Shown: in pieces, positions 1 to 12,240 of the stretch
How the letters are laid out: every line of letters begins with the position of its first letter
Position numbering within the stretch: position 1 is the stretch's first letter
Made by a program: the position numbers and the translations under genes
Notes under the pieces: generated by a model
Told to the model about the DNA's origin: nothing
The model's database searches: none
The model's input: the letters and a program-made list of their open reading frames with translations, nothing else
NCBI GenBank assembly: GCA_036417435.1
Contig: CM070899.1
Coordinates: 147,574,237 to 147,638,236 of the forward strand
DNA: 64,000 bases
Direction: 5' to 3'
From: Inia geoffrensis
Taxonomy: Eukaryota; Chordata; Mammalia; Artiodactyla; Iniidae

Positions 1-246
1 AAAAGGAATTCAGATTTTTTTTTTTTTTTTTTAGGTTTGAAGCAGGGGAGACAATATGATTTATGCTTTTATTTTTCATGAAAAATTAAAAAAATTTAAT
101 AGTGGCAAAATCCATATAACATAAAATTGACCATTTTAGCCATTTTTCAGTGTACATTTCAGTAGTAAAGAGCTTCACGCTCTTGTATAACTAATCTCCA
201 AAACTCTTCATCCTGAAAAACTGAAACTCTACACCCATTCAAACTG
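1..246. repeat. Old L1 3'-region fragment and poly-T
   Basis: A poly-T run at about 16-32 is followed from about 85 by AT-rich sequence ('taacataaaattgaccatttt') and, further on, 'ctgaaactctacacccatt'. I recognise these phrases from old mammalian L1 (L1M-type) 3' regions. The fragment is diverged and its ends and orientation are uncertain. Nothing in it is coding. Confidence 0.5.
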
Positions 247-1713
247 ATTTATGCTTTTCAAGGATCATTCTGGCTGCCCTTTGGAGAGGAGAGTCTCCAA
301 CGGCACAAGAGAAGGAGGGAGAGGCAGGAGGGCAAGGGGAGGAGTCAGACTGTGGGAGCCGAGGCAGGAAATACTGATGGCTTTGGCTCGTGAGAAGCAG
401 AGCTTAAACCCAGGACTCCTGTTTCTTCCTCAGGCTCCTCTTCCACTAGAATGTCTCCTCTTGTTATTGTGGGGATTCTTGCTAGGACTGTGCCCTGAAT
501 TAGCAGTGGTCTCCTAAGGTCCTCTTTTCGGATTCTTATACAGTTTTACGACCCTAATGATGCCTCCTGGCATCCTACTAGCTAAAGCTTACAGAATGCT
601 TACTATTAGGCACTCACCTTACCTGTAACTCATTTAATTCAGACACAACCTTATGAGAGAGGTTCTGGTATGATTTCTTCTTTACAGATAAGGAAGCGGC
701 AGCCCAGAGAGGTGTAGTAACTTGCCAGGGTTGTACAGTAGTTAGCAATCGTCAGCCCAGGATTTGAATTCAGGTAGTCTTGCTCTGGGATCTGAGCTGC
801 GTGCTCTACTCTGTCTTGCATATGTATCATGAAAGTAGGGTATTTGTCATCCCAAAGCTAACGCAAAGATGTTAAATGTGAATTGAATATTTTAAGCACT
901 CTTGTCTTTTATCATCTTTTCCTAGTAGCAGGTGGATTATTGGGAATCATGGGAAGAGTGAGCCTACAAATCTCACCTTTGCCCCCAATTCTGAGACACT
1001 GGTCCACAGGAATCCTATTTCTTGGAGTCTTGTCATTTTATGATACACAGCACAGGTGCTGACCCTGCACTCGCAGGAGCCTGAGAGTGAATGCCTCCTT
1101 AAATTTTGTGTCTGGGGCACCTCCTTGCCTCACCTTAGCCCTGGTCCTGATCCATTAACACCAGGAAAATGTTGGCAAAGGATCTAGGCATTTCTATTAA
1201 CTTGGACGCAACGATCATCTTTAAATTTTTCCTGTGAGTAGAGCAGACACCAGATATAACATTATCCCTAATGCCTAGGATTCTGTAGATACTAATACTC
1301 CCTCCATCCCCCAAATTCAGTTCATGGTGTGGCCCAGTCGAAACAGGATGCTTGGACTTGACTCCATCCTTTCACCTGCTTTCCACCTGCACCATCCCAT
1401 ACCAAGTAAAACATTGTCATCAGCAATAGTACCAATGGCAAAGTTTTGACTGAGTTCCCTGGCTTGGACTTGGCTCACTATCTCCTAAGGTTGAAGCTTA
1501 GAGCATTATCTCTGATCAGTCATCTACCTTACCATTCTTCATCCTCCATGCTCAGTTCTCTCTTCTTCCAATACTCACACTTCTCAGTAAGCACTTAAAA
1601 CTATTTGACCAGTCCCAGCGATAAAATAGCCTCAACGAATTTATTTTCCTTGGAGAGTGTTTCCTGCTGTTGGTTCAGGATACCTGATTGGTATTATTTG
1701 AGTACATGGAAGG
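247..1713. other. Intronic sequence before the first L1
   Basis: Apart from the MIR copy at 589-815, I recognise no gene, exon or repeat here. The 88-codon open frame at 251-517 has basic low-complexity composition, no recognisable domain and no splice context, so I read it as chance. The preceding AGBL1 exon should lie to the left of the window. Confidence 0.5.
589..815 (-). repeat. MIR SINE
   Basis: The sequence follows the reverse complement of the MIR core: 'cttactattaggcactcacc', then 'aactcatttaattcagacac', 'cagataaggaagcggcagcc' and 'ttgaattcaggtagtcttgc'. It is diverged, as expected for a repeat shared by all mammals. Confidence 0.75.
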
Positions 1714-1725
1714 GGAAATAGCATT
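1714..1725 (+). repeat. Left target-site duplication of first L1
   Basis: The 12 bases 'ggaaatagcatt' recur exactly at 9062-9073, directly outside the other end of the L1. This fixes both insertion boundaries. Confidence 0.9.
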
Positions 1726-1785
1726 CTTTTTTTTCGGGGGGGCGGTGCTAAGTAACATATTTATTTTCCTCTTTTAATAATAGCG
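1726..1785 (-). mobile_element. Candidate 3'-transduced segment of first L1
   Basis: Read on the minus strand, the L1 3' end ('aaagatgttaaaaa') is followed by about 55 bases unlike L1 sequence, including AATAAA-type signals and 'gttacttagcaccgccccc'. These end in a second short A-run that abuts the target duplication. An L1 transcript that ran through its own weak polyadenylation signal into flanking DNA would leave this arrangement. Secondary change of the A-tail is the alternative. Confidence 0.6.
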
Positions 1786-2164
1786 TTTATTTATTTTTAA
1801 CATCTTTATTGGAGTATAATTGCTTTACGATGGTGTGTTAGTTTCTGCTTTATAACAAAGTGAATACCTATACATCTATGCCCATGTCTCTTCCCTCTTG
1901 TGTCTCCCTCCCTCCCACCCTCCCTATCCCACCCCTCTAGGAGGTCACAAAACACCGAGCTGATCTCCCTGTGCTATTTGGCTGCTTCCCACTAGGTATC
2001 TATTTTACATTTGGTAGTGTATATATGTACATGACACTCTCTCACTTTGTCCCAGCTTACCCTTCCCCCTCCCCATGTCCTCAAGTCCATTGTCTAGTAG
2101 GTCTGCGTCTTTATTCCCGTCCTGCCCCTAGGTTCTTCATGACCATTTTTTTTTTCTTTTTAGA

Positions 2165-5100
2165 TTCCATATATATGTGTTAGCATACGGTATTTGTTTT
2201 TCTCTTTCTCACTTACTTCACTCTATGACAGATTCTAGGTGCATCCACCTCACTACAAATAACTCAATTTCGTTTCTCTTTATGCCTGAGTAATATTCCA
2301 TTGTATATATGAGCCACATCTTCTTTATCTATTATCAGTTGATGAGCACTTAGGTTGCTTCCATGTCCTGGCTATTGTAAATAGAGCTGCAATGAACATT
2401 GTGGTACATGATTCTCTTTGAATTATGGTTTTCTCAGGGTATATGCCCAGGAGTGGGATTGCTGGGTCGTATGGTAGTTCTATTTTTAGTTTTTTAAGGA
2501 ACCTCCATACTGTTCTCCATAGTGGCTGTATTAATTTACATTCCCACCAAAAGTGCAAGAGGGTTTCCTTTTCTCCACACCCTCTCCAGCATTTACTGTT
2601 TGTAGATTTTTTGATGATGGCCATTCTGACTGGTGTGAGATGATATCTCATTGTAGCTTTGATTTGCATTTCTCTAATGATTAATGATGTTGAGCATCCT
2701 TTCATGTGTTTGTTGGCAGTCTGTATATCTTCTTTGGAGAAATGTCTACTTCTGCCCAGTTTTGGATTAGGTTGTTTGTTTTTTTGTTATTGAGCTGCAT
2801 GAGCTGCTTGTAAATTTTGGAGATTGATCCTTTGTCAGTTGCTTCATTTGCAAATATTTTCTCCCATTCTAAGGGCTGTCTTTTCGACTTGTTTATGGTT
2901 TCCTTTGGTGTGCAAAAGCTTTTAAGTTTCATTAGGTACCATTTGTTTATTTTTTCCTTTTCTTTCCATTTTTCTAGGAGGTGGGTCAAAAAAGGATCTG
3001 GCTGAGATTTATGTCATAGAGTGTTCTGCCTATGTTTTCCTCTAAGAGTTTTACAGTGTCTGGCCTTACATTTAGGTCTTTAATCCATTTTGAGTTTATT
3101 TTTGTGTATGGTGTTAGGGAGTGTTCTAATTTCATTCTTTCACACATAGATGTCCTGTTTTCCGAGCATTACTTATTGCAGAGGCTGTCTTTTCTCCATT
3201 GTATATTCTGGCCTCCTTTATCAAAAATAAGGTGACCATATGTGCATGGGTTTATCTCTGGGCTTTCATCCTGTTCCATTGGTTTATATTTCTGTTTTTC
3301 TGCCAGTACCATACTGTCTTGATACCTGTAGCTTTGTAGTATAGTGTGAAGTCAGGGAATCTGATTCTTCCACATCCGTTTTTCTTTCTCAAGATTACTT
3401 TGGCTTTTGGGGGTTTTTTGTGTTTCCATACAAATTGTGAAATTTTTTGTTCTCGTTCTGTGAAAAATGTCACTGGTAGTTTGACAGTGACTGCACTGAA
3501 TCTGTAGATTGCTTTGGATAGCATAGTCATTTTCACAATGTTGATTCTTCCAGTCCAAGAATATGGTATATCTCTCCATCTGTTTGTATCATCTTTAATT
3601 TCTTTCATCAGTGTCTTATAGTTTTCTGCATACAGGTCTTTTGTCTCCTTAGGTAGGTTTATTCCTAGGTGTTTTATTCTTTTTGTTGCAGTGGTAAATG
3701 GGTGTGTTTCCTTAATTTCTCTTTCAGATTTTCCATTATTGTATAGGAATGCAAGAGATTTCTGTGCATTAATTTTGTATCCTGCTACTTTACCAAATGC
3801 ATTGATTAGCTCTAGTAGTTTTCTGGTAGCATCTTTAGTATTCTCTATGTATAGTATCATGTCATCTGCAAACAGTGACAGTTTTACTTCTGCTTTTCCA
3901 ACTTGGATTCCTTTTATTTCCTTTTCTTCTCTGATTGCTGTGGCTAAAACTTCCAAAACAATGTTGAATAATAGTGGTGAGAGTGGGCAACCTTGTCTTG
4001 TTCCTGATTTTAGTGGAAATCGTTTCAGTTTTTCACCATTGAGGATGATGTTGGCTCTGGGTTTGTCATATATGGCCTTTATTATGTTGAGGTAAGTTCC
4101 CTCTATGCCTACTTTCTGGAGGGTTTTTATCATAAATGGGTGTTGAATTTTGTCAAAAGCTTTTTCTGCATGTATAGAGATGATCACGTGGTTTTTATTC
4201 TTCAATTTATTAATATGGTGTATCACATTGATTTATTTGTGTATATTGAAGAATCCTTGCATTAGAGGGATAAACCCCACTTGATCATGGTGTATGATCC
4301 TTTTAATGTGCTGTTGGATTCTGTTTGCTAGTATTTTGTTGAGGAGTTTTGCATCTATGTTCATCAGTGATATTGGCCTGTAGTTTCCTTTCTTTGTGAC
4401 ATCTTTGTCTGGTTTATGTATCAGGGTGATGGTGGCCTCGTAGAATGAGTTTGGGAGTGTTGCTTCCTCGGCTATATTGTGGAAGAGCTTGAGAAGCATA
4501 GGTGTTAACTCTTCTCTAAATGTTTGATAGAATTCGCCTGTGAAGCCATCTGGTCTGGGCTTTTGTTTGTTGGAAAGTTTTTAATCACAGTTTCAATTTC
4601 AGTGCTTGTCATTGGTCTGTTCATATTTTTTATTTATTCCTGGTTCAGTCTTGGAAGGTTGTGCATTTCTAAGAATTTGTCCATTTCTTCCAGGTTGTCC
4701 ATTTTATTGGCATAGAGCTGCTTGTAGTAATCTCTCATGATCTTTTGTATTTCTGCAGTGTCAGTTGTTACTTCTCCTTTTTCATTTCTAATTTTATTGA
4801 TTTGAGTCTTCTCCCTTTTTTTCTTGATGAGTCTGGCTAATGGTTTATCAATTTTGTTTATCTTCTCAAAGAACCAGCTTTTAGTTTTATTGACCTTTGC
4901 TATTGTTTCCTTCATTTCTTTTTCTGATCTGATCTTTTTTATTTCTTTCCTTCTGCTAACTCTGGGGTTGTTTTGTTCTTCTTTCTCTAATTGCTTTAGG
5001 TGTTAGGTTAGGTGGTTTATTTGAGATGTTTCTTGTTTCTTAAGGTAGGATTGTATTGCTCTAAACTTCCCTCTTAGAACTGCTTTTGCTGCATCCCATA

Positions 5101-5975
5101 GGTTTTGGGTTGTCATGTTTTCATTGTCATTTGTTTCTAGGTTTTTTTTGATTTCCTCTTTGATTTTTTCAGTGATCTCTTGGTTATTAAGTAGTGTATT
5201 GATTAGCCTCCACGTGTTTGTACTTTGTACAGATTTTTTCCTGCAATTGATATCTACTCTCATACCGTTGTTGTCGGAAAAGATACTTGATACGATTTTA
5301 ATTTTCCTAAATTTACCAAGGCTTCATTTGTGACCCAAGATGTAATCTGTCCTGGAGAATGTTCCATAAGCATTTGAGAAGAAAGTGTATTCTGTTGTTT
5401 TTGGATGGAATGTCCTATAAATATCAATTAAGTCTGTTTTGTTTTATGTATCATTTAAAGCTTGTGTTTCCTTATTTATTTTCAGTTTGGATGATCTGTC
5501 CATTGGTGATAGTGGGGTGTTAACCTCCCGTACTGTGATTGTGTTACTGTCCATTTCCCCTTTCATGGCTGTTAAGAGTTGCCTTATGTATTGAGGTGCT
5601 CCTATGTTGGGTGCATAAATATTTACAAGTTTTATATATTCTTGTTGGATTGATCCCTTGATCATTATGTAGTGTCCTTCTTTGTCTCTTGTAATAGTCT
5701 TTGTTTTAACATCTATTTAGTCTGTTATGAGAATTGCTACTTCAGCTTTCCTTTGCTTTTCTTTTGCATGGAATATCTTTTTCCATCCCCTCACTTTCCA
5801 TCTGTATGTGACCCTAGGTCTGAAGTGGGTCTCTTGTAGACAGCATATATATGGGTCTTGTTTTTGTATCCATTCAGCCATTCTATGTCTTTTGGTTGAG
5901 CATTTAATCCATTTACATTTTAGGTAGTTATCTATATGTATGTTCCTATTACCATTTTCTTGGGGTTGTTTTTGT
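2165..5975 (-). pseudogene. L1 ORF2 remnant (endonuclease and reverse transcriptase)
   Basis: Broken reading frames on the minus strand cover the L1 ORF2 polyprotein. The endonuclease part lies at about 5970-5440 ('DPYICCLQETHF', 'VNIYAPNIGAPQ'). The reverse-transcriptase core is in a 324-codon frame at 4226-3252, with '[20 protein letters not shown]' followed by the active-site motif FADD ('[14 protein letters not shown]'). The C-terminal region is at 2989-2325 ('[20 protein letters not shown]'). Several frameshifts and stops separate these blocks, so no full-length product is possible. Confidence 0.93.
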
Positions 5976-5989
5976 AGGTCTTTTCCTTC

Positions 5990-6900
5990 TCTTGTGTTTC
6001 CTGCCTCGAGAAGTTCCTTTAGCATTTGCTGTAATGCTGGTTTGGTGCTGCTGAATTCTCTTAGCTTTTGCTTGTCTGTAAAGTTTTTAATTTCTCCTTG
6101 AATCTGAATGACATCCTTGCCAGGTAGTATAATCATGGTTGCAGGCTTTTCTCCTTCATCACTTAATAATTATGTCCTGCCAGTCCCTTCTGGTTTGCAG
6201 AGTTTCTGCTGAAAGATCAGCTGTTAACCTTATGGGGATTCCCTTGTATGTTATTTGTTGTTTTCCCCTTGCTGCTTTTAATATTTTTTCCTTGTATGTA
6301 ATTTTTGATAGTTTGATTAATATGTGTCTTGGCATGTTTCTCCTTGGATTTAACCTGTATGGGACTCTCTGTGCTTCCTGGACTTGATTAATTATTTCCT
6401 TTCCCATATTAGGGAAATTTTCAACTATAATCTCTTCAAATATTTTCTCAGTCTAGTCCCTTTATTTTCTCTTCTTTTTTCTGGGAGCCCTATTATTCAA
6501 ATGTTGGTACCTTTAATGTTGTCCCAGAGGTCTCTGAGACTGTCGTCAATTCTTTTCATTCTTTTTTCTTTATTCTGCTCTGCAGTAGTTATTTCAACTA
6601 TTTTATCTTCCAGGTCACTTATCTGTTCTTCTGCCTCAGTTATTCTGTTATTGATCCCTTCTAGAGAATTTTTAGCTTCATTTATTGTATTGTTCATGAT
6701 TGCTTGTTTGCTCTTTAGTTCTTCTAGGTCCTTTTTAAACGTTTGTTGTATTTTCTCCATTCTATTTCCAAGATTTTGGATCATCTTTACTGTCATTACT
6801 CTGAATTCTTTTTCAGGTAGACTGCCTATTTCCTCTTCATTTTTAGGTCTGGTGGATTTTTATCTTGCTGCTTCATCTGCTGTGTGTTTCTTTGCCTTCT
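5990..6900 (-). pseudogene. L1 ORF1 remnant (RNA-binding coiled-coil protein)
   Basis: Minus-strand frames match L1 ORF1p. A coiled-coil block is at 6796-6497 ('RITEAEEQISDLEDKIVEIT', then 'RDLWDNIKGTNI'). The C-terminal RNA-binding part is at 6407-6159 ('RHILIKLSKITYKEKILKAA', 'IRLTADLSAETLQTRR'). The end of ORF1 ('FTDKQKLREFSSTKPALQQM') runs in one open frame (6136-5717) into ORF2 sequence, apparently because an indel shifted the junction. The frame is interrupted between 6497 and 6407, so this is a pseudogene. Confidence 0.9.
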
Positions 6901-7743
6901 TATTTTGCTTAACTTACTGTGTTTGGGGTTTCCTTTTCATAGGCTGCAGGTTCATAGTTCCCATTATTTCTCGTGTCTGCCCCAGTGGCTACGGTTGGTT
7001 CAGTTGGTTGTGTAGGCTTCCTGGCGGAGGGGACTGGTGCCTGTGTTCTGGTGGATGAGGCTGTATCTTGGTTTTCTGGTGGGCAGGTCTGCATCTGGTG
7101 GTGTGTTTTGGTGTGTCTGTGACCTTATGATTTTAGGCCGCCTCTCCGCTAATGTATGGGGTTGTGTTCCTGTCTTGCTTGTTGTTTGGCATAGGGTGTA
7201 CAGCACTGTTGCTTGCTGGTCATTGAGTGGAGCTGGGTCTTGGCATTGAGATGGAGATCTCCGGGAGATTTTCGCTGTTTGATATTATGTGGAGCTGGGA
7301 TGACTTTGGTGGACCAGCGTACTGAACTCGGCTCTCCCACCTCAGAGGCACAGGCCTGATGCCTGGCCAGAGCACCAAGACCCTGTCATCCACACGGCTC
7401 AGAATAAAAGGGAGAAAAAGAGAAAGAAGGAAAGAAAAAGTAAAATAAAATTAAGTAAAAGAAAGTTATTAAAATAAAAAATAAATATTAAAAATAAGAA
7501 AAAAATTTTTAAAGTAATAAAAAAAAGAAAGAAAGAAAGAAGAGAGCAATCAAACCAAAAAACAAATCCACCAATGATAACAAGCGCTAAAAAGTATATC
7601 AAAAAAAAAAAACCACACACCCAACCACCAAAAAACGGACGGACAGAACCCTACAACAAATGCTAAAAGCAAAGCTATACAGACAAAGTCACACACAGAA
7701 GTATACACATACACACTCAGAAAAATAGGAAAAGTTAAAAAAA

Positions 7744-7820
<77 letters not shown>

Positions 7821-9061
7821 GCTCCCAAAGTCCACCGCCTCAATTTGGGATGATTTGTTGTCTATTCAGGTATACCAGAGATGCAGGGTACATCAAGTTG
7901 ATTGTGGATATTTAATCCGCTGATGCTAAGCCTGCTGGGAGAAATTTCCTTTCCGTTCTTTGTTCACACAGCTCCCGGGGTTCAGCTTTGGATTTGTCCC
8001 TGCCTCTGTGTGTAGGTCGCCTGAAGGCATCTTTCCTTCGCTTGGACAGGACAGGGTTAAAGGAGCAGCTAATTAGGTGGTTTTGTCTCACTCAGGCTGG
8101 GGAGAGGGAGGAGTACAGAATGTGTGGCGAGCCTGTGGCGGCAGAGGTCATCGTGATGTTGCACCAGCCTGAGGTACGCTGTGCGTTCTCCTGGGGAAGT
8201 TGCCCCTGGATCACGGACCGTGGCAGTGGTGGGCTGCTCAGGCTCCCCGGAAGGGAGGTATGGAGGGTGACCTGTGCTCGCACACAGGCTTCTTGGTGGT
8301 GGCAGCAGAAGCCTTAGCGTATCAAGTCCGTCTCTGGTGTCTCTGCTGTTAGCCGCGGCTTGCGCCGTCTCTGGAGCTCCTTTAAGCAGCATTCTTAATC
8401 CCCTCTCCTCGCGCACCAGGAAACAAAGAGGCAAGAAAAAGTCTCTTGCCTTTTCGGCAGCTCCAGACCTTTTCCCGGATTCCCTCCCGGGAATCCGGGA
8501 GGGATTAGCCATGGTGCACTAACCCCCTGCAAGCTGTGTTCACGCCGCCAACCCCAGTCCTCTCCCTGGGATCTGACCTCCAAAGCCGAAGCTTCCGCTC
8601 CCAGCCCGCGCCGCCCCCCCCCCCCTCCCCACCCCGGCAGGGCAGCAGACAAGCCTCTCGGGCTGGTGAGTGCCGGTCAGCACCGATCCTCTGTGCAGGA
8701 ATCTCTCCACTTTGCCCTCCGCACCCCTGTGGCTGCGCTCTCCTCCACAGCTCCGAAGCTTTCCCCCTCTGCCACCCGCAGTCTCTGCCCGCGAAGGGGC
8801 TTCCTAGTGTGTGGAAACCTTTCCTCCTTCACGGCTCCCTTCCAGTGGTGCAGGTCCCGTCACTATTATTTTTTCTTTTTTCTTTTACCCTACCCAGGTA
8901 CGTGGGGACTTTCTTGCCTTTTGGGAGGTCTGAGTTCTTCTGCCAGTGTTCAGTAGGTGTTCTGTAGGAGTTGTTCCACGTGTAGATGTGTTTCTGATGT
9001 ATTTGTGGGGAGGAAAGTGATCTCGACTTCTTACTCTTCCACCATCTTGAAGCTCCTCCTC
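6901..9061 (-). promoter_or_regulatory. 5' UTR and internal promoter region of first L1
   Basis: The 5' UTR of this L1 holds an A-rich middle part (7400-7760) and a GC-rich outer kilobase (about 8060-8760). Full-length L1 copies carry an internal RNA polymerase II promoter at this end. The sense promoter would fire leftwards, against AGBL1. Whether it retains activity cannot be judged from sequence. Confidence 0.6.
7737..7817. repeat. (A)n(TA)n microsatellite inside L1
   Basis: A run of about 24 A is followed by roughly 28 TA units. It sits in the L1 5' UTR, where the second L1 (near 52990) has no such expansion. It therefore grew after or during this copy's insertion. Confidence 0.95.
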
Positions 9062-9073
9062 GGAAATAGCATT
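9062..9073 (+). repeat. Right target-site duplication of first L1
   Basis: Exact copy of 1714-1725, abutting the L1 5' end. Confidence 0.9.
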
Positions 9074-10146
9074 GTTGATTTTATTAAGAAATTTCTGTTT
9101 TGAAAGTTGGCTTACTTTCTTTTTTTTACTTTGGAGTTATTTGGGTAGCTTGAATCCATGGCTTAAATTTTATTAAATGTTTTTCCTCCATGTTCTTTCC
9201 TGTGGAGCAGCCCATAATGTGGGCCTGGAGGTACCATGCCTGGCATAATTGTGGACAGTCACTGCTCCGTGGCATGTTGTAAGCATCCTCCATATCTCCT
9301 ACTGTGACTTATTGGTGTTAGAGCTTAGTGGAAACCCCTTAGGAATACCAAAGTGGAGGCTTACATTAGTCAACTTTCTGTATCAAGTCTGTAGACAAAA
9401 CATTTACTAAGATACTGAAGAAAATGGCCATATTTTTGCCAAAGACGTACTGACTACTCCCAACTCTCTGTCTCTCAATTTAGTAAACTTGTTCTTACAT
9501 TTTTCACAGTGTCTGAAAAGAAGGGTCTTGTCATGTTCCACCAGTATCAAAATGTTACATCTGCAAACCCAATTTTTCTTTGCTTTGTGTAGGTACCAAG
9601 AGAGATCACCACTGTGGGCTTTGAGAAGAAGCATGTTATTTAGGTTAGATACTTGGGATTCTCTTAGTCTTTCTTCTGATTTCATATTTTATCTTTTTCC
9701 TTGATATTTTTCTCTTCAGATCATAGCTGAAAGAGAAAAGCAAGACTTCTATCAATTCAGCTACTCACTCTCTAATTTTGGCAATAATTCACAGCGACAC
9801 ATGGATGGTTGAACGAAGATGCCATTACCTCCTCTTCCCTCAGCTATTCTGGACAATGTTTTACCTTAGGTGCAGCATCCCTTGAAAGTCTCTGAAGTCT
9901 ATTTTCAGACTACATTCACTCCAATAATATATTAGCTGTAAAAGAGAAATAAAAATGCAGATTAACACTGGACCAAAGCAGATCCTGTGTTAGACAAAAT
10001 TCTACATTAGAATGTTCAGATCAGATGTTCTACATTAAGGATATTTACTGTCCATTTAGGCTGCGTGTAATCCATTACTTGAAATAACATAGCAAAGGGA
10101 CTCCACACAAGATGTCAGTGTCTGATATGATCTTCTCTTTGTTCAG
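9074..10146. other. Intron upstream of first visible AGBL1 exon
   Basis: I recognise no repeat family or exon here. The last bases (10125-10146, 'atatgatcttctctttgttcag') form the polypyrimidine tract and AG acceptor of the exon that follows. Confidence 0.5.
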
Positions 10147-10312
10147 AACTGCCTGGATGACAAAAGTCTGGAGCCTGTCATCTCCCTTGTGCTTCAGATC
10201 CTGAGGCAATGCTACCCTAAGAGTCCACTTCCCTTGGTCACAGCCAGCAGTGCTTATTCCTTCCCAGTCCCTGGGAGCACCACCTCTGAACCTCCACATG
10301 TTCTAACTGAAG
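10147..10312 (+). CDS. AGBL1: AGBL1 exon A: end of N-terminal helical region
   Basis: This 166-base exon encodes 55 codons beginning [20 protein letters not shown] and ending ..PPHVLTE, plus one base. It follows a good acceptor (ctctttgttcag) and ends at the donor gtaaag. The sequence agrees closely with the AGBL1/CCP4 protein as I know it, at the end of the N-terminal armadillo-like helical region. AGBL1 is a cytosolic M14-family metallocarboxypeptidase that shortens glutamate side chains and C-termini on tubulin and other proteins. The exon ends in phase 1 and joins exon 11277 to give the codon GAA. The initiating exons are upstream of the window. Confidence 0.93.
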
Positions 10313-11276
10313 GTAAAGTATGCGGGTAGTTCTTTTTTTCTTATTTTGCTCATAGTTATGAGCTTTATGATGAACTTTTGCATTTGGATAATATTTCAGA
10401 GGAATGTGGATGAAAGTAGAATCAATTTTTTTAACAGATCAACTGTGATTATCTAATAAGTAATTAGAGACATGTATGAGAAAGCTAGTTTTTCATAATA
10501 CCAGGCTTATTAATTTTGTCCTTAATTATTAACTGTTGGCACTTTGCCTGGTAGCTATGGAATGCCTGTAGAGTCATCTCAGCTGATTTTAAAAAATCTA
10601 TTTGCAATCCCATGATGGAGTCCCTTCACCATACAGACTGGCTCTGGAATTAATTTGCCCGAAGGATGAAATTGAAATAAAACTTTTGTTGTTTTGCCAC
10701 CCCATGCAAGTCATTTTAGAATACTTGAAAGTATGATCATCCAATCTCCGAGAAGATTTTGTTATCAGAACATACTAGTGCTTTCCAACCTTGTCCTCCT
10801 TCCAGGGAACAGATTTTCCATAGGCATCATCTTGTCACAATGACACTGGGTGCTTTCTGTGGACTTTTGTTTAAAATCAGTTCCTTCGTATTAAAATTAG
10901 GGAATCAATCAAAGTGCTGTGTACATTACAACAGCTTTGGCATGTATGTGATCACTAAACTCTGGCAATGTTAGTTGCATAAATACTTCTACATTGGGTG
11001 AAGGAAGCCAGAATGGTATTCATGTGTCATTTTACTCTGCACTCATTTTGCATTCAGTGTGGGACAGCAGTTTAGACGTCATGATATAGTGCTCTCACGT
11101 GCCTATGTGCACATGATTTGCACATCCAATAAGTGTAAGCGTGTGTTGGGATCCTGTACACTTAATAATGGCCCCTTACTTGTGGGAAGTGCTAACCGTT
11201 GGGTGGCGAGAATCTCAATCCAAGGTAAAGGGGAAGCCTCATCCATTTCACCTCTGTTTTTTATTTTCCCACTCAG
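10313..11276. other. AGBL1 intron
   Basis: Nothing recognisable beyond splice signals: the donor gtaaag at 10313 and the acceptor 'tttattttcccactcag' ending at 11276. Confidence 0.5.
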
Positions 11277-11344
11277 AAGATTTTGAAGATGATGGCGAGG
11301 GAGAAGAGGACAAAGACTCAGATTCTGAAGATGTGAAAAAGGAA
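11277..11344 (+). CDS. AGBL1: AGBL1 exon B: acidic stretch
   Basis: A 68-base exon: two bases complete a Glu codon, then 22 codons read DFEDDGEGEEDKDSDSEDVK and onward to KE. The donor is gtaggt at 11345. Nearly every residue is acidic or small, which marks the acidic tract linking the helical N-terminal part of CCP4 to its central linker. The exon ends in phase 0 and continues into DDDLETD of the next exon. A second GT (gtacac) four bases downstream would shift the frame, so the first donor is the likely one. Confidence 0.9.
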
Positions 11345-11444
11345 GTAGGTACACTAGCCCTTGCTTCTAATGATCTCTACATTCATAATTCTACAAAGGA
11401 AAATATCCCTTTCTATGTTCAGCTAAGCCCAGGGTAAAATTTTC

Positions 11445-11780
11445 TTTTAGAAATTTTATTTATTTGTTTATGGTTGTTTTGGGTCTTTGTTGCTGCCCGC
11501 GGGCTTTCCCTAGTTGCAGTGAGCGGGGGCTACTCTTCATTGTGGTGCACGGACTTCTCATTGCGGTGGCTTCTCTTGTTGCAGAGCATGGGCTCTAGGC
11601 ACGTGAGCTTCAGTAATTGTGGTTTGTGGGCTCAGTAGTTGTGGCTCGCGGGTTCTAGAGTGCAGGCTCAGTAGTTGTGGTGCATGGGCTTAGTTGCTCC
11701 GCGGCATGTGAGATCTTCCTGGACCATGTCCCCTGGATTGGCAGGCAGGTTCTTAACCACTGTGCCACCAGCAAAGTCCC
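11445..11780 (-). repeat. CHR-type SINE, long subtype
   Basis: A tRNA-derived SINE of about 336 bp in reverse. The tRNA-like head is at the right ('ccactgtgccaccagcaaag') and an AT-rich tail at the left. The direct repeats 'gcccagggtaaaatttt' (11428-11444) and 'gcccagggtaaatttt' (11781-11796) flank it and differ by one base. It lies about 80 bases past the acidic exon. Confidence 0.88.
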
Positions 11781-12240
11781 GCCCAGGGTAAATTTTAAGG
11801 ACGGACTTCTGCGTTTCCACTTTAAGGCCTGGCAGATACTGATGCTCACTAAATGATGGCTACTGTTACTGATTCCCAAGTTGTCATTTTTGTCTTGGTA
11901 GGCCCTGTACCATCCCATTGTCAAGTCAGAGGCTATCTATTATCAAGGCACTAATATTCCATCAGGATAAGCCTGAGGTAGACACTTAGGGTTGGTGTAT
12001 TTAATGAATGTGAAGGATGTTCAGGCAAAGAGACCATGGAAAGGTTTCCTAGGAAACTTTTTCTAGTAGATCTCCACTATCTTTGTAATAAGTCACTCTT
12101 CTTATCTACCCAATCTATGCACAGGACCACTGCGTTGTACAGTTCCATTTATCTGTGCTCCTTTGGGTTGTATGGTGCATATCCTGGCCAGCAAGGAAGT
12201 GGTGCCTTTTGGTCTCTATCAATAATAACCTATGCTATAG

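Larger units (their letters stand above)
1726..9061 (-). mobile_element. Full-length L1 retrotransposon, antisense to AGBL1
   Basis: This is a roughly 7.3-kb L1 inserted in reverse. Its 3' end is on the left (about 1790-1830 reads as the reverse of '..caataaagatgttaaa') and its 5' end is at 9061, beside 'ccaccatcttgaagctcc'. Exact 12-bp duplications flank it at 1714-1725 and 9062-9073, so it is a complete target-primed insertion rather than a truncated copy. Reading leftwards from 9061 come a GC-rich 5' UTR of about 2.1 kb, ORF1, ORF2 and a short 3' UTR. Both ORFs are split by frameshifts and stops, so the copy cannot move on its own. An extra ~60 bp and a second A-run lie past the usual 3' end (see 1726-1785). 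Confidence 0.93.

Noticed and set aside
251..517. 88-codon open frame
   Set aside because: Basic low-complexity composition, no domain, no splice or promoter context.
3252..4226. 324-codon reverse-transcriptase frame as a host gene
   Set aside because: It is a fragment of L1 ORF2, flanked by broken L1 frames and inside a bounded L1.
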